A stretch of DNA of 64,000 nucleotides from Brevibacterium sp. XM4083. GTDB lineage: Bacteria; Actinomycetota; Actinomycetes; Actinomycetales; Brevibacteriaceae. This document shows positions 1 to 9,419 of this stretch, in pieces. The DNA lies in assembly GCF_006489205.2 (NCBI RefSeq), contig NZ_VFYR02000004.1, forward strand, positions 186,001 through 250,000. Direction: 5' to 3'. Made by a program: the position numbers and the translations under genes. The notes beneath the pieces are model-generated. The model saw nothing but the letters and a program-made list of their open reading frames with translations, was not told the origin of the DNA and did not search any database. Each line of letters starts with the position of its first letter. The stretch's first letter is position 1.

Positions 1-738
1 GTCGGTGCCCGGCGTCTTCCCCGACTGGGAACCGGTCGTCGTGAGGTCGATGATGTCATCGGCGAGCTGGAAGGCGATGCCGACCTTCTCCCCGAAGATC
101 CGCACCGGTTCGACCAGCGCCGGATCGGCACCGGAGAACATCACGCCGAACTGCGCCGAGGCGGCGATGAGCGACCCCGTCTTGTCCGCGAGGACGTCGA
201 TGTAGTGCGCGATCGGATCCTCGTCCTCGGTGGGACCGGCGAACTCGGCGAGCTGCCCGAGGACAAGGCGCTCGAAGGTCTCCGACTCGATCTTCACGGC
301 CTCCGGTCCGAGACCCGCCGTGACGAGCGAGGCCTTCGAGAAGAGGAGGTCGCCGGTGAGGATCGCCACGGAATTGCCCCACACCTCGTGGGCGGCCGGC
401 GCACCCCGGCGCACGGGAGCGTCGTCCATGACATCGTCGTGGTAGAGGGAGGCGAGGTGGATGAGCTCGACGGCCACGGCGGCCTCGATGACCTCGTCGC
501 ACTGCGGCTGCCCGAGGCGGGCGGTGAGGAGGACGAGGTTCGGGCGGGCACGTTTGCCGCCGGCGGCGAGCAGATGCTTCGACGCGGTGTCGGGAAGCTT
601 CCGCGTCTGGTCGGTGACCGCGTAGAGACGCCGCTCGACGATGTCGAGCTGTGCGGCGATGTCGGCCGCGAGCTGGGCATCGGCACCGATGAAAGTCACC
701 GGAGAGGCTAGGTGGCTCATGTCCTCGTCATTCGTCAT
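1..738 (-). CDS. Polyprenyl diphosphate synthase (3' end cut by window edge)
   Basis: Trans-prenyl chain elongation enzyme that condenses isopentenyl diphosphate onto allylic diphosphates; here most likely making the menaquinone side chain. The open frame runs off the window, so 246 residues are visible and the C-terminus is missing. Seen directly: GKR at residues 61-63, the first aspartate-rich motif DDVMD at 101-105 followed by the RR pair at 110-111, and the second motif DDIID at 227-231. The start is ATG at 738; an in-frame ATG at 720 is equally possible because neither has a strong ribosome site. It lies 26 bp downstream of a MenJ-like reductase and menG on the same strand, which supports a heptaprenyl, octaprenyl or nonaprenyl diphosphate role. 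Chain length cannot be read from the sequence. Confidence 0.93.
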   Translation of the reverse strand, partial: MTNDEDMSHLASPVTFIGADAQLAADIAAQLDIVERRLYAVTDQTRKLPDTASKHLLAAGGKRARPNLVLLTARLGQPQCDEVIEAAVAVELIHLASLYHDDVMDDAPVRRGAPAAHEVWGNSVAILTGDLLFSKASLVTAGLGPEAVKIESETFERLVLGQLAEFAGPTEDEDPIAHYIDVLADKTGSLIAASAQFGVMFSGADPALVEPVRIFGEKVGIAFQLADDIIDLTTTGSQSGKTPGTD

Positions 739-764
739 AGTTATCGCAGGGTACCTTGCAGGGC

Positions 765-2066
765 TCACGCGTTGCTCGTGGCCGGGACGATCCGGGTGAG
801 AGTGGCAATCACCCGGTCGATGAGATCGGCCTCGGTCATCGTGGGGTCGCGGTAGAGGTTCGCCAGCAGTCTGACGACGAACTCCATCACAACGTCAACA
901 CCCATACCGTACTTGATTCCGAAGTGCATCAGTGCCGGATGGCCGATGATCGCAGCGAATACCCTGCCCAACGTGAAGTAACCGCCCAGGGAATCCCCGA
1001 TGAGCGCCGGGTACTCGGTGAGCTTGCTGCGCATGATCCGCTCCGGGTAGCGGGCATAGGTCGAGATCACCTCGGCGGCGGTGCGGGCGGATTCGAGGGC
1101 GTAGTCGATGCCCTCCCCGTTGAACGGATTGACCATCCCCCCGGCGTCGCCGATGAGGAGGAGACCCTTATGGAAGTGCGGGGTGCGGTTGAACGCCATC
1201 GGCAGGGCCGCGGACTTGATCGGCCCGAGCGCCGTCGTCTCGTCGATCCCCCATTCGCCGCCCATGTCGGCGATCCACCGCCCGATCACCGCCCGCAGGT
1301 CGACGGAGCCGAACCGCGGTGAGGTGTCGAGGAGACCGGCGCCGATGTTGATCGTGCCGTCGCCCATCGGGAAGAGCCACCCATAGCCGGGCAGCACCTC
1401 GGACTGGCCCTCGGCGTTCGTCGACCGCATCTCGACCCAGCTCTCGATGAAGTCATCGGCGTGCCGGGGCGAGGAATGATAGGCGCGCACCGCCACTCCC
1501 ATCGGCCGGTCGTCGCGCTTCTCCAGGCCCATCGCCACGGCCAGGCGGGAGGAGACGCCGTCGGCGGCGACGACGATCGGCGCCCGGAAATGGGCGTCGG
1601 GTCCGACCCGCCGACCGCGATGATCGGTTCCGGCGGCATGGACCCCGCGGATCCATCCGTCCTCGCCGATGTCCGGGCTCAGGGCCTTGACCTGCTCGAA
1701 CAGGCGGGCCCCCGAGCGCTGGGCATGCCGGGCGAAGGCCTCGTCCATGCTCATCCGCGGGCGGGTCAGCCCGTAGTTAGGAGTCCCGTCGATATCGGGC
1801 CAGGCGATCTCGAGCCGGTGACCTCCGCCGATGAGGCGCAGCCCCCGGTTGCGGTGCCAGCCCTCGTCCTCCGGAGTCTCGAGGCCGAGGAAGCCGACCT
1901 CCTTGACCGCCCGCGGGGTGAGCGCGTCACCGCAGATCTTGTCCCGCGGGAACCCCGACTTCTCGAGGATGACGACATCGTGCCCGGCCTGGGCGAGATA
2001 CGTGCCGAGGGCCGACCCCGCAGGTCCCGCCCCGACGACGATGACGTCGGCGTCGAACTCGTTCAC
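765..2066 (-). CDS. menJ: Geranylgeranyl reductase family flavoprotein (MenJ-like)
   Basis: FAD-dependent reductase of the geranylgeranyl reductase family, 433 residues. The N-terminal dinucleotide-binding motif VVGAGPAG lies at residues 10-17, a DKICGDAL segment follows, and the second FAD motif [19 protein letters not shown] lies in the C-terminal half. In mycobacteria the relative MenJ partly saturates the menaquinone side chain, and it also sits beside a prenyl synthase and a methyltransferase; that match in neighbourhood is the main reason for the name. Translation most likely starts at GTG 2066, which overlaps the menG stop as GTGA; any residues upstream would simply be out-of-frame menG. 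Another isoprenoid lipid could be the substrate. Confidence 0.85.
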   Translation of the reverse strand: MNEFDADVIVVGAGPAGSALGTYLAQAGHDVVILEKSGFPRDKICGDALTPRAVKEVGFLGLETPEDEGWHRNRGLRLIGGGHRLEIAWPDIDGTPNYGLTRPRMSMDEAFARHAQRSGARLFEQVKALSPDIGEDGWIRGVHAAGTDHRGRRVGPDAHFRAPIVVAADGVSSRLAVAMGLEKRDDRPMGVAVRAYHSSPRHADDFIESWVEMRSTNAEGQSEVLPGYGWLFPMGDGTINIGAGLLDTSPRFGSVDLRAVIGRWIADMGGEWGIDETTALGPIKSAALPMAFNRTPHFHKGLLLIGDAGGMVNPFNGEGIDYALESARTAAEVISTYARYPERIMRSKLTEYPALIGDSLGGYFTLGRVFAAIIGHPALMHFGIKYGMGVDVVMEFVVRLLANLYRDPTMTEADLIDRVIATLTRIVPATSNA

Positions 2067-2755
2067 GGCTTGAGCGCGTGGTGGACGGCGACGATGCCGC
2101 CGGAGAGGTTGCGGTACTTCACCTGGTCGAATCCGGCTCGTAAGATCTGAATGGCGAACTCGTCCTGGTCGGGCCACGCGCGGATCGACTCGGCGAGGTA
2201 GACGTACGCCTCAGGGTTCGACGACACCGCGGTGGCCACGGGCGGCAGCGCCCGCATGAGGTACTCCTTGTAGACGCGGGCGAACGGCGAGAACGTCGGA
2301 GTGGAGAATTCGCAGACGATGAGCCGGCCGCCTGGCCGGAGCACGCGCAGCATCTCGGCCAGCGCCCGATCGACGTCATGGACGTTGCGGATGCCGAAGG
2401 AGATCGTCACGACGTCGAAGCTCTCGTCCTCGAACGGCAGATCGAGGGCATCGGCATAGACGAAGTCGATCTTCGGGTGCCGGCGGCGGCCCTCGGCGAG
2501 CATGCCCTCGGAGATGTCACCGGCGACCACCTCGGCGCCGTGATGGGTGAATGACATCGACGAGGTGCCGGTGCCGGCGGCGAGATCGAGGACCCGCTCC
2601 CCCGGCCCTGCGGCCACGGCGTAGGAGACGCTGCGCCGCCACGCACGTGCCTGCCCGAGCGAGAGGACGTCGTTGGTGATGTCGTAACGGGAGGCGACGT
2701 CGTCGAACATCGAGGCGACGTCAGCGGGCTGCTTGTCCAGCTGGGCACGGTTCAT
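2063..2755 (-). CDS. menG: Demethylmenaquinone methyltransferase
   Basis: SAM-dependent C-methyltransferase of the UbiE/MenG family (230 residues) that performs the last step of menaquinone synthesis, methylating demethylmenaquinone at the membrane surface. The family N-terminus with DDVASRYD at 18-25 and the SAM-binding motif [10 protein letters not shown] at 55-64 are visible, as is the later SFGIRNVHD segment typical of UbiE/MenG. Length is normal for the family. Its stop overlaps the start of the reductase downstream. It is divergent from the isochorismate synthase gene, with 137 bp between the two starts that must contain both promoters. Confidence 0.95.
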   Translation of the reverse strand: MNRAQLDKQPADVASMFDDVASRYDITNDVLSLGQARAWRRSVSYAVAAGPGERVLDLAAGTGTSSMSFTHHGAEVVAGDISEGMLAEGRRRHPKIDFVYADALDLPFEDESFDVVTISFGIRNVHDVDRALAEMLRVLRPGGRLIVCEFSTPTFSPFARVYKEYLMRALPPVATAVSSNPEAYVYLAESIRAWPDQDEFAIQILRAGFDQVKYRNLSGGIVAVHHALKP

Positions 2756-2892
2756 GGCCTCATTCTCTCAACACGAGGTGCCCGCGGGCGAATCAGTCGC
2801 TGTGCACCTGCACACACCCGGCGCCGAGCCGCGCACCCGGGCCCGACCCTGTGCCGCGATCGGCGAGCGGGCTCGGATACAGTGGCCATGCC

Positions 2893-4257
2893 ATGACTAC
2901 GACGCTCTCCGCCTCCGACATCGCCACCGCGACCCCGCGTCTGCAGGTCCGCTCCCGCTTCGTCGACGACGTCGACCCCGGCCCCGGCTTCCCCTTCGGA
3001 TCCGACCTGCCCACGACCGTCGAGCAGACGCTGGCACTGCTGCCCACCTCGGCGTTCTCCTGCTGGGTCAGGGACACCTCCGGACTCATCGGCTTCGGTC
3101 GAACCCTGCGCATCCGGGCGCGCGGGCGCGACCGGTTCCGGCAGCTCTCGGACGCGTGGAAGACGATCACCGCGGCCGCGGTGATCGAGGACGAGGTCGA
3201 CCTCCTCGGGTCGGGGCTGATGTGCTTCGCGACGGTGACGTACTCGCAGGACTCCGCCGTCGACTCCCTCATCCACATCCCCGAATTCGTCATCGGGCGC
3301 CGAGGCGGTCGCGTGTGGATGACGACGATCGCGACCGAGGACGCGACCCCGACACCCCCGGTCCTGCGCGAACAGCCGCTGCGACCGGTCACCTCGGCGC
3401 AGGCCTCCCCCGGCCACCTCGACGAGGACACGTGGGCACGTCTCGTCGCCACCGTCTCGGCCATGCTCACCCCCGTCGACGGGGCCGCCGAAGTCGATGC
3501 CGACTCCGATGACCCGACCCTGCGCAAGGTCGTCCTCGCCCGCGACGAGGTCGTCACCACCGACGAGGAGATCGATGTGCGCTCCGTGCTCGGTGCGCTC
3601 AACCGCAGCTACCCGAGCTGCTGGACGTTCGACGTCGCCGGACTCATCGGCGCGACCCCGGAGCTGCTCATCGGCGTCGACCACGGCCGCGTGACCTCCC
3701 GGGTGCTCGCCGGCACGTACCGGGTCGAGAACGACCCGACGACGGAGATGGCCGCGGCCCGCCAGGTGCTCAGCGCGCACAAGGACAGCACCGAGCACGC
3801 CTTCGCGATCGCCTCCCTGCAGCGCAGCCTGGGATCCGTCGCCGACGAGGTCTCCGTCGACGAGCGTCCCCACCTGCTGCCCCTGGCCAACGTCATCCAC
3901 TCCGCCTCCGATGCCACCGGGCAGCTGCCGGCGGACTCCGGGCTCAACGCCCTCGACGTCGCCGCCGCCGTCCACCCGACCGCCGCCGTCGGCGGATACC
4001 CGCAGGCCAGCGCCGTCGCGCGCGTCGACGAACTCGAACCGCTCGACCGCGGCCGCTACTCCGGTCCGGTGGGCTGGATGGACGATCGCGGCAACGGGCA
4101 GTTCGGCATCGCGCTGCGCTGCGGACAGCTCGAGGACCGCAACCGGATCCGTCTCTTCGCCGGGGCCGGGATCATGCCCGATTCCGATCCCGCCACCGAG
4201 GTGGCCGAGACGGAGGCGAAGTTCGCCCCGATGCGGAGGGCGCTCGGGTTGGAGTAG
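2893..4257 (+). CDS. menF: Isochorismate synthase
   Basis: Chorismate-utilising enzyme of the MenF/EntC family, 454 residues from ATG 2893. It converts chorismate to isochorismate, the first committed step to menaquinone. The C-terminal catalytic domain shows the family signatures: ATPELLIGV, the VLAGTYR segment, HPTAAVGGYP (the VHPTPAVGG-type motif) and the terminal FAGAGIMPDSDPATEVAETE motif containing the Mg-binding glutamates. The frame is open 14 codons further upstream, but ATG 2893 begins the conserved-looking protein and fits better. A siderophore-type isochorismate synthase would look similar; the location between menG and menD favours menaquinone. Confidence 0.92.
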   Translation: MTTTLSASDIATATPRLQVRSRFVDDVDPGPGFPFGSDLPTTVEQTLALLPTSAFSCWVRDTSGLIGFGRTLRIRARGRDRFRQLSDAWKTITAAAVIEDEVDLLGSGLMCFATVTYSQDSAVDSLIHIPEFVIGRRGGRVWMTTIATEDATPTPPVLREQPLRPVTSAQASPGHLDEDTWARLVATVSAMLTPVDGAAEVDADSDDPTLRKVVLARDEVVTTDEEIDVRSVLGALNRSYPSCWTFDVAGLIGATPELLIGVDHGRVTSRVLAGTYRVENDPTTEMAAARQVLSAHKDSTEHAFAIASLQRSLGSVADEVSVDERPHLLPLANVIHSASDATGQLPADSGLNALDVAAAVHPTAAVGGYPQASAVARVDELEPLDRGRYSGPVGWMDDRGNGQFGIALRCGQLEDRNRIRLFAGAGIMPDSDPATEVAETEAKFAPMRRALGLE

Positions 4258-4260
4258 GGG

Positions 4261-4294
4261 GTCGGTTCTGATCTCGTGTCGGTTCTGATGTCGT
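4261..4294 (+). repeat. 17-bp tandem repeat, two copies
   Basis: Two adjacent copies of a 17-base unit beginning GTCGGTTCTGAT, differing at one base (4261-4277 and 4278-4294), followed by a partial third start. It lies between the menF stop and the HNH nuclease start, in what should be the leader of the nuclease gene. The function is unknown; it may be slippage or an operator. Confidence 0.6.
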
Positions 4295-4321
4295 GTCAGG
4301 ACCGGTCAGTAGCGTTGTCGT

Positions 4322-5845
4322 ATGGACGCGAAGGATGACACAGCTGTTCCGGGGGACGGTGAATCCGACCTCTCCTTCGCCGCGCCGAAGTTCGCCGGTG
4401 TCGTCCGTGATTTCACTTCGATGCTCCTCGATCTGGCCTCCTCGGCCAATGCCTGCGAGGCTCAGGACCGCATCCGTCTTCTCGAGCGTCTCACCGCGAC
4501 GATCGCCGCCGTCCAAGCCAGCGAGGCCGTCGCGCTGCACGCCCATCGGGGAGCCGAGGACACCGTGAATGAGGTGCCGGCCAGCAAACGCGGCACGTAT
4601 GCCGGGCACGAAGTCGCCTATGCGAATAACACGGCACCGGCCTCCGGACGGAGATTCCTCTCGACCGCCCATGCTCTCGTCGACGATCTCCCGCACACCT
4701 TCGCCGCCCTGGCCCGCGGGGACATTCCGCAGAGTCGTGCCCGTACCGTCGCCGAGCGCACCGCCGGACTCACCCACGAGCAGCGGGTCCGCATCGATGA
4801 CGAGCTCAAGGACCGCCTCACCCACACCGGAAACAGACGCCTGAGCCGTGAGGTGCGGGCACTCGCGTATGAGGCCCGCGTCGACGACGATCCCGCCTAC
4901 GAATGGGAGAGCTCCAACGTCGCCGTGGCGGACCGGCACGTGTCCTTCGCCGACCTCGAGGACGGCATGGCCCGCGTCAGTGCCGTGCTGCCCATGATCG
5001 AAGGCATCGCCGTCGTCGACCACCTCCGCCAGTCCGCCCTGAGTCGAATCGCAGATGGCGAGGCCGAGGGGCGCGATGAGAAGCAGCTCATGGCCGACCT
5101 GTTCGTCGAACGGCTGACCGGGCAGGGCGCAGCCGGCGACGTGCCGGTCGAGGTCGCCGTGGTCATGGAGGCCGAAAGCCTCTTCTCCGACGGGCGGGTG
5201 CCCGCCTGGCTGCCGGGCTATGGTCCCCTGCCGGCGAAGACGGCGCGGGAGTTCCTCGCGGCGTCCGACGCGCAGACTTTCCTCCGGCGAGTCTTCACAT
5301 CCCCGACGACCGGGCAGCTGGTCGGCATGGACTCGAAGTCGCGGAAGTTCACCGGTCAGCTGCGGAAGATGGTGATCTTCCGCGACGACGTGTGCCGGTC
5401 CCCGGGATGCGACGCTCCGATCAAGCACGTCGACCATGCGCAGTCGGTGGCCGACGGCGGCCCCACGGAGTGGGAGAACGCATCCGGACTGTGTGCGGCC
5501 TGCAATTACGCGAAGGAGAAGGCCGGCTGGAAGCACGAGGCCACTCCGGGCACGCTCACCGTCACCACCCCGACCGGGGAGCGCTATCGGGCGGACACTC
5601 CGCCTCTCGTGACGAAGTTGCGCGCCCGAGGCCGGAGCACGCCGAGCAATCGAAACGGCCCACCGAGGCGGCCGGGAGGTGAGGTCCCGACCGTCGAAGT
5701 TGTTCCCATCAGGCCGGACGGCGACGACGCCCAGCCGCCGCGCACTGTCGAGTCGCCGAGCACCGTCGAGTCGGTCAGCACCGTCGAGTCGCCGAGCACC
5801 GTCGAGTCGGTCTATCGCGAGTTGATCTTGCGGGACACGGGGTGA
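4322..5845 (+). CDS. HNH endonuclease with DUF222 domain (13E12 repeat family)
   Basis: 507-residue protein of the DUF222/13E12 family common in multiple copies in actinobacterial genomes. DUF222 spans roughly residues 20-330. The HNH nuclease module lies around 350-410, with CRSPGC, an HVDH core and CAACNYAKEKAGW giving two CxxC-like metal ligand pairs. The C-terminus is low-complexity and ends in an 18-bp-period repeat encoding S(P/V)STVE units (about residues 478-498). The molecular role of this family is not settled; mobile-element-like behaviour has been suggested from its copy number. It sits between menF and menD, converging on menD with only 10 bp between stops, and has no evident functional link to menaquinone synthesis. 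Confidence 0.9.
   Translation: MDAKDDTAVPGDGESDLSFAAPKFAGVVRDFTSMLLDLASSANACEAQDRIRLLERLTATIAAVQASEAVALHAHRGAEDTVNEVPASKRGTYAGHEVAYANNTAPASGRRFLSTAHALVDDLPHTFAALARGDIPQSRARTVAERTAGLTHEQRVRIDDELKDRLTHTGNRRLSREVRALAYEARVDDDPAYEWESSNVAVADRHVSFADLEDGMARVSAVLPMIEGIAVVDHLRQSALSRIADGEAEGRDEKQLMADLFVERLTGQGAAGDVPVEVAVVMEAESLFSDGRVPAWLPGYGPLPAKTAREFLAASDAQTFLRRVFTSPTTGQLVGMDSKSRKFTGQLRKMVIFRDDVCRSPGCDAPIKHVDHAQSVADGGPTEWENASGLCAACNYAKEKAGWKHEATPGTLTVTTPTGERYRADTPPLVTKLRARGRSTPSNRNGPPRRPGGEVPTVEVVPIRPDGDDAQPPRTVESPSTVESVSTVESPSTVESVYRELILRDTG
5752..5812 (+). repeat. 18-bp coding tandem repeat at the HNH gene 3' end
   Basis: About three and a half copies of an 18-base unit (core AGCACCGTCGAGTCG) encode repeated STVES(P/V) residues in the tail of the HNH protein. 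The copies are nearly identical at DNA level, which points to recent slippage or expansion. Confidence 0.75.
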
Positions 5846-5855
5846 GGAGTGCGCG

Positions 5856-7718
5856 TCAGGCGTCGTGATCGGTCGGCGGTGAGGTGAGATCGACTTCGAT
5901 GATCCTCCGGCCGGCACCATGTCCGCCCGCAGACGGCGAGCCGGCCTGGGTGTCGGCGAAGACGGCGGAGAAGTCCTCGAGCGTGGACACCTGCGCATGC
6001 TCCCACCCGTACGCTGCGGCGAGGTCGGCGAAGCGTCTGCCATGGGGCACGGTGAAATAGCGTTCGAGGTGGTCGATGACGTGGTCCTGCGAGTGCTCGA
6101 GTCCTGAGAAGATCGCACCGCCGTCGTCGTTGAGCACGACGATGACGACGTCGCCGGTCTGCTCATGCGCCGGGGTGAGCAGACCGCCGACGTCGTGGAG
6201 CAGCGCGATATCGCCGATGAGGAGGACGACCTGCTCATCGAGTCCGAGGGAGAGCCCGGTGGCCGTGGACACGAGCCCGTCGATGCCCGCCAAGCCCCGC
6301 GATGCGTGGATGCGGGCGCGGAAATCGGTGGCACCGCTGAGGTAGCGCACCGAGTTCGAACTCGCGACGAAAAGGGTGATGTCCTGTACGGCGAGATGCT
6401 CGGTGATCGCGCGGGCGGTCGGCTGGGGGTTCGCCTGCGGGGTCGGCGGGGCATCCGCAGCGGAGGTGACGAAGGACTCTCCCGCCTCGACCCAGGAGCG
6501 CAGCCAGGCCGCCTCGTCCGCTCGCTTGTCGTCGGCTCCTCTGTTGTCGGCCCCCGTGTTGTCGACTCTGTTGTCGTCAGACACGGTCAGCACCATCGCA
6601 TCGATGTCATCGGGGAGGCGCTGCACCGACACGGAGGCGTCGGCGAGCAATGCGGCCACGGGCCTCGTCAGGGTCGGTTTGCCGTGGACGACGACCGTCC
6701 GGATCGCCTCTCTCAGGTCCGTCCGTTCGCTGAGCACCCGGGCATGAGCGGGAACGAAGGTCGCAACACCCGCCGTGGGCTGCGCCAGCGGGCTCGAGGG
6801 TTCGGCGAGCACCGGCAGATGATGATCGGCGGCGAGTGCTCGCAGCGAGTCGGCGGGGTGCCCGCCTGCGTCTCCGGCGACGATGACAGTTCCCTCGGTG
6901 ACAGTCACCTCGACTGAGGGTGACTCAGTTCGCGCGGCTGCCGTCGTCCCAGCCACATCAGCACCGGTCGCATCAGCCCCGGCAGCGTCTGTCCCGGTCA
7001 CATCAGTCCCGGCCGCTACAGCCTCGGTGGAAGCGGCACCACCCGCATTCGGCCTGGACTCATCCCAGCCCGTCTCAGCCCATCCTGCCCCTTCCCACCC
7101 CGCGATCTCATCGGTCCACGCCCGCAGTTCGTCGGGCGTCGGGACCAGCGGGGTGTCGAACTGGACGTTGACCTGGACGGGTCCGGCCGCCTCGGTGCCG
7201 ATCCCGCCGACCGGACCCATCGCAGTGCGCACCGCCCCGGTCACCACCCGGTCGACGATGTCCGCGTCCTCGCCGGCGGGGACGTCAATACGGTCGCGGA
7301 CGTCGCTGAGCACCTGCGACTGGTCATCGATGGTCTGGTTGGCGCCGGTCGCCCGGAGCCGGGCGGGACGGTCGGCAGTCAGGGCGATGAGCGGCAGGTG
7401 CCCGTACGCGGCCTCGAGGACAGCGGGATGAAGGTTGGCCACCGCCGACCCCGACGTCGTCACGACCGCGACGGCAGAACCGACTCCGCCGGTCTGCGCA
7501 CCCCTCACCCGCAGACCCCGCGCAAGACCGAGCGCGAGGAACCCCGCGTCGCGCTCATCGAGGCGGACGTGCGTGCGGATCACCCCCGCCTCGGCGAGAG
7601 GGGCGAGCGCATAGACGAGCGGTGCCGACCGGGACCCGGGAGCGAGGACGACCTCCCTGACTCCGGCTGCGACCAGACTGCGGGCGATCTGCTGCGCCAT
7701 TGCGCTCGAATTCGACAT
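5856..7718 (-). CDS. menD: 2-succinyl-5-enolpyruvyl-6-hydroxy-3-cyclohexene-1-carboxylate synthase
   Basis: Thiamine-diphosphate enzyme that joins isochorismate and 2-oxoglutarate (SEPHCHC synthase). About 620 residues from ATG 7718; a GTG at 7736 with an AGGTGG upstream would add six residues. The N-terminal domain shows VVLAPGSRSAPL, the DERDAGFLALGLARG segment with the cofactor-activating glutamate, and TADRPARLRATGANQTI. The C-terminal ThDP-binding stretch LLIGDIALLHD...NDDGGAIF is also present. Unusually, two low-complexity inserts rich in Gly, Ala, Thr and Asp lie near residues 205-270 and 380-405, making it longer than typical MenD proteins (about 550-580). It is divergent from the esterase gene, with 59 bp between starts. 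Confidence 0.95.
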   Translation of the reverse strand: MSNSSAMAQQIARSLVAAGVREVVLAPGSRSAPLVYALAPLAEAGVIRTHVRLDERDAGFLALGLARGLRVRGAQTGGVGSAVAVVTTSGSAVANLHPAVLEAAYGHLPLIALTADRPARLRATGANQTIDDQSQVLSDVRDRIDVPAGEDADIVDRVVTGAVRTAMGPVGGIGTEAAGPVQVNVQFDTPLVPTPDELRAWTDEIAGWEGAGWAETGWDESRPNAGGAASTEAVAAGTDVTGTDAAGADATGADVAGTTAAARTESPSVEVTVTEGTVIVAGDAGGHPADSLRALAADHHLPVLAEPSSPLAQPTAGVATFVPAHARVLSERTDLREAIRTVVVHGKPTLTRPVAALLADASVSVQRLPDDIDAMVLTVSDDNRVDNTGADNRGADDKRADEAAWLRSWVEAGESFVTSAADAPPTPQANPQPTARAITEHLAVQDITLFVASSNSVRYLSGATDFRARIHASRGLAGIDGLVSTATGLSLGLDEQVVLLIGDIALLHDVGGLLTPAHEQTGDVVIVVLNDDGGAIFSGLEHSQDHVIDHLERYFTVPHGRRFADLAAAYGWEHAQVSTLEDFSAVFADTQAGSPSAGGHGAGRRIIEVDLTSPPTDHDA

Positions 7719-7777
7719 CACCCGATATTCAACCACTTACCCACCTGCGGTTCACGTTGACCCTCTAGGCTCGCTCC

Positions 7778-9316
7778 ATGCGCCGATCGATCCTCTTAGC
7801 GGTTGGAGCACGCGCCGTCCGATCGCTCACGGCCGCCCGCTCGTACCGCGGCCGCTTCCCCATCCGCGACCAGAACAGTGCCTTCCTCGGCCCCGAACCC
7901 CGGGGCAAGGACGCCCGCCGATGGCACATCCGCGACAAGCGCAAACTCTCACCGAGGCTGCGCGAATTCTTCCTCTACTCCCCCGCCCTCGGCCGCACTG
8001 TCGGAGTCCGCGTCCTCCTGCCCGGCATCCCCGCCGAGGTCAGCCCCGTCATCCACCTCTTCCACGGCGGCGGCGACGACTTCCGCTCATGGACGGACTT
8101 CGGTGCCGCAGAGGAGCTCACCGCCGACACCCCGTACCTCGTCGTCATGCCCGACGGCGGCGCCGGCACCTATTCGCGGGTCGCCGTCGGCAGCGAAGTC
8201 CACGACTGGCCGACGTTCCACACCACCGAGATCCCCGAGTTCCTCGCCAAGACCTATTCGATCGACACCGACCGGGAGTCCCAGCTGCTCGCCGGCCTGT
8301 CGATGGGCGGCTACGGGGCGATGAAGTACGCCGCCTGGCACCCCGATCGCTACGGTGCGGCCGCGGCGTTCTCCTCCCCGCTCGACCCGCTCACCGCGGT
8401 GCCGGCCTTCGACATCATCGCGATGCGCGAGGGCGCCCGGTCGATGTCGGTCTTCGGCGATCGCGACGCCGACCGCAGCGAATGGATCGCGAACTCGCCC
8501 TACGGACTGGCCGAGAACCTCCGCGACATCGACCTGTGGTTCAGCGCCGGATCGGGCAGTCTCGAGGAGACGAAGGACCGGGACCTCCTCGAGACGCTCG
8601 TCAACCAGCAGGGCGAGCGCTTCTCCGCCCGCCTCAACGCTCTGGGCATCCGGCATTCGTGGTTCCCCCGCAGCACCGGCCTGCACAACTGGACGAGCTG
8701 GCAGCGCGAACTCGGAGCATGGCTGACAACACTCGACCGGCACCGGAACTACGAGAGCTCGCAGACCTCCCGCCGCCGTGGGACCGAGAGCTCGCGCGTC
8801 GCCGACGGCGGCGAGTTCTCCTACCTCACCGGCCATGCCCTCTTCGACATCCACGGCTGGCGGGTCGAGATCTCTCGACGCCGCGCACAGATCGTGCGCT
8901 TCGGCTCGGTGTCGGCCGCCGGCTTCTCCCTCACCGGGACCGGCAGCTTCCGTGTGCGCACCCCCGACCTCTTCCAACCGGGACGCAAATACGACATCAC
9001 GGTCACCGGCCCGACCGGGATCAACGAGTATCCGCAGCGGGCGGACAAGAAGGGACGGCTGACGTTCACCGGTCGCCTCGCCGCGGCGATGCACGACCCG
9101 ATCATCCCCGGCAAGCGCACTCAGCACTTCGCCACCCACGGACAGGAGGAGATCACGACGGTCCGGATCGCCTCGGCGCAGGAACCGGAGCCGGAGGTGA
9201 CCAGCGCAGACACCGCCCACCCTGACTCGGCCGGCCCCCAGGACCGGATCGCAGATGTGTCCGACCCGCCGACGGTTGTGCCTGATCCGGCACAACCGCG
9301 CGGGTCTGCGCGCTGA
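7778..9316 (+). CDS. Alpha/beta-hydrolase, esterase D/antigen 85-like, with C-terminal extension
   Basis: 512-residue protein of the PF00756-type esterase fold. The nucleophile elbow GLSMGGYGAM places the catalytic serine at residue 175; an HGGGDDFRSW oxyanion-region motif lies near residue 96 and a plausible catalytic histidine in the GLHNWTSW segment around 308. Residues from about 345 onward form an extra domain of likely beta structure, ending in a Pro/Glu-rich tail. The N-terminus is basic but not a convincing signal peptide, so the location is uncertain. It is divergent from menD. It is not recognisably MenH, whose fold variant and motifs differ; the substrate is unknown. Confidence 0.75.
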   Translation: MRRSILLAVGARAVRSLTAARSYRGRFPIRDQNSAFLGPEPRGKDARRWHIRDKRKLSPRLREFFLYSPALGRTVGVRVLLPGIPAEVSPVIHLFHGGGDDFRSWTDFGAAEELTADTPYLVVMPDGGAGTYSRVAVGSEVHDWPTFHTTEIPEFLAKTYSIDTDRESQLLAGLSMGGYGAMKYAAWHPDRYGAAAAFSSPLDPLTAVPAFDIIAMREGARSMSVFGDRDADRSEWIANSPYGLAENLRDIDLWFSAGSGSLEETKDRDLLETLVNQQGERFSARLNALGIRHSWFPRSTGLHNWTSWQRELGAWLTTLDRHRNYESSQTSRRRGTESSRVADGGEFSYLTGHALFDIHGWRVEISRRRAQIVRFGSVSAAGFSLTGTGSFRVRTPDLFQPGRKYDITVTGPTGINEYPQRADKKGRLTFTGRLAAAMHDPIIPGKRTQHFATHGQEEITTVRIASAQEPEPEVTSADTAHPDSAGPQDRIADVSDPPTVVPDPAQPRGSAR

Positions 9317-9419
9317 GGCCTCGACTACGATTGAACTCAGCCGCACCACCCAGCGGTTTCACAGGCACCACCCCTCCAGCCGACCGTGCTGGCCGAACTT
9401 TGACTCGAAAGGTCGACCA

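Noticed and set aside
7778..9316. Esterase gene as MenH
   Set aside because: It has the GLSMGG esterase-D elbow and an additional C-terminal domain, unlike the compact MenH alpha/beta hydrolases; only its position suggests the role.
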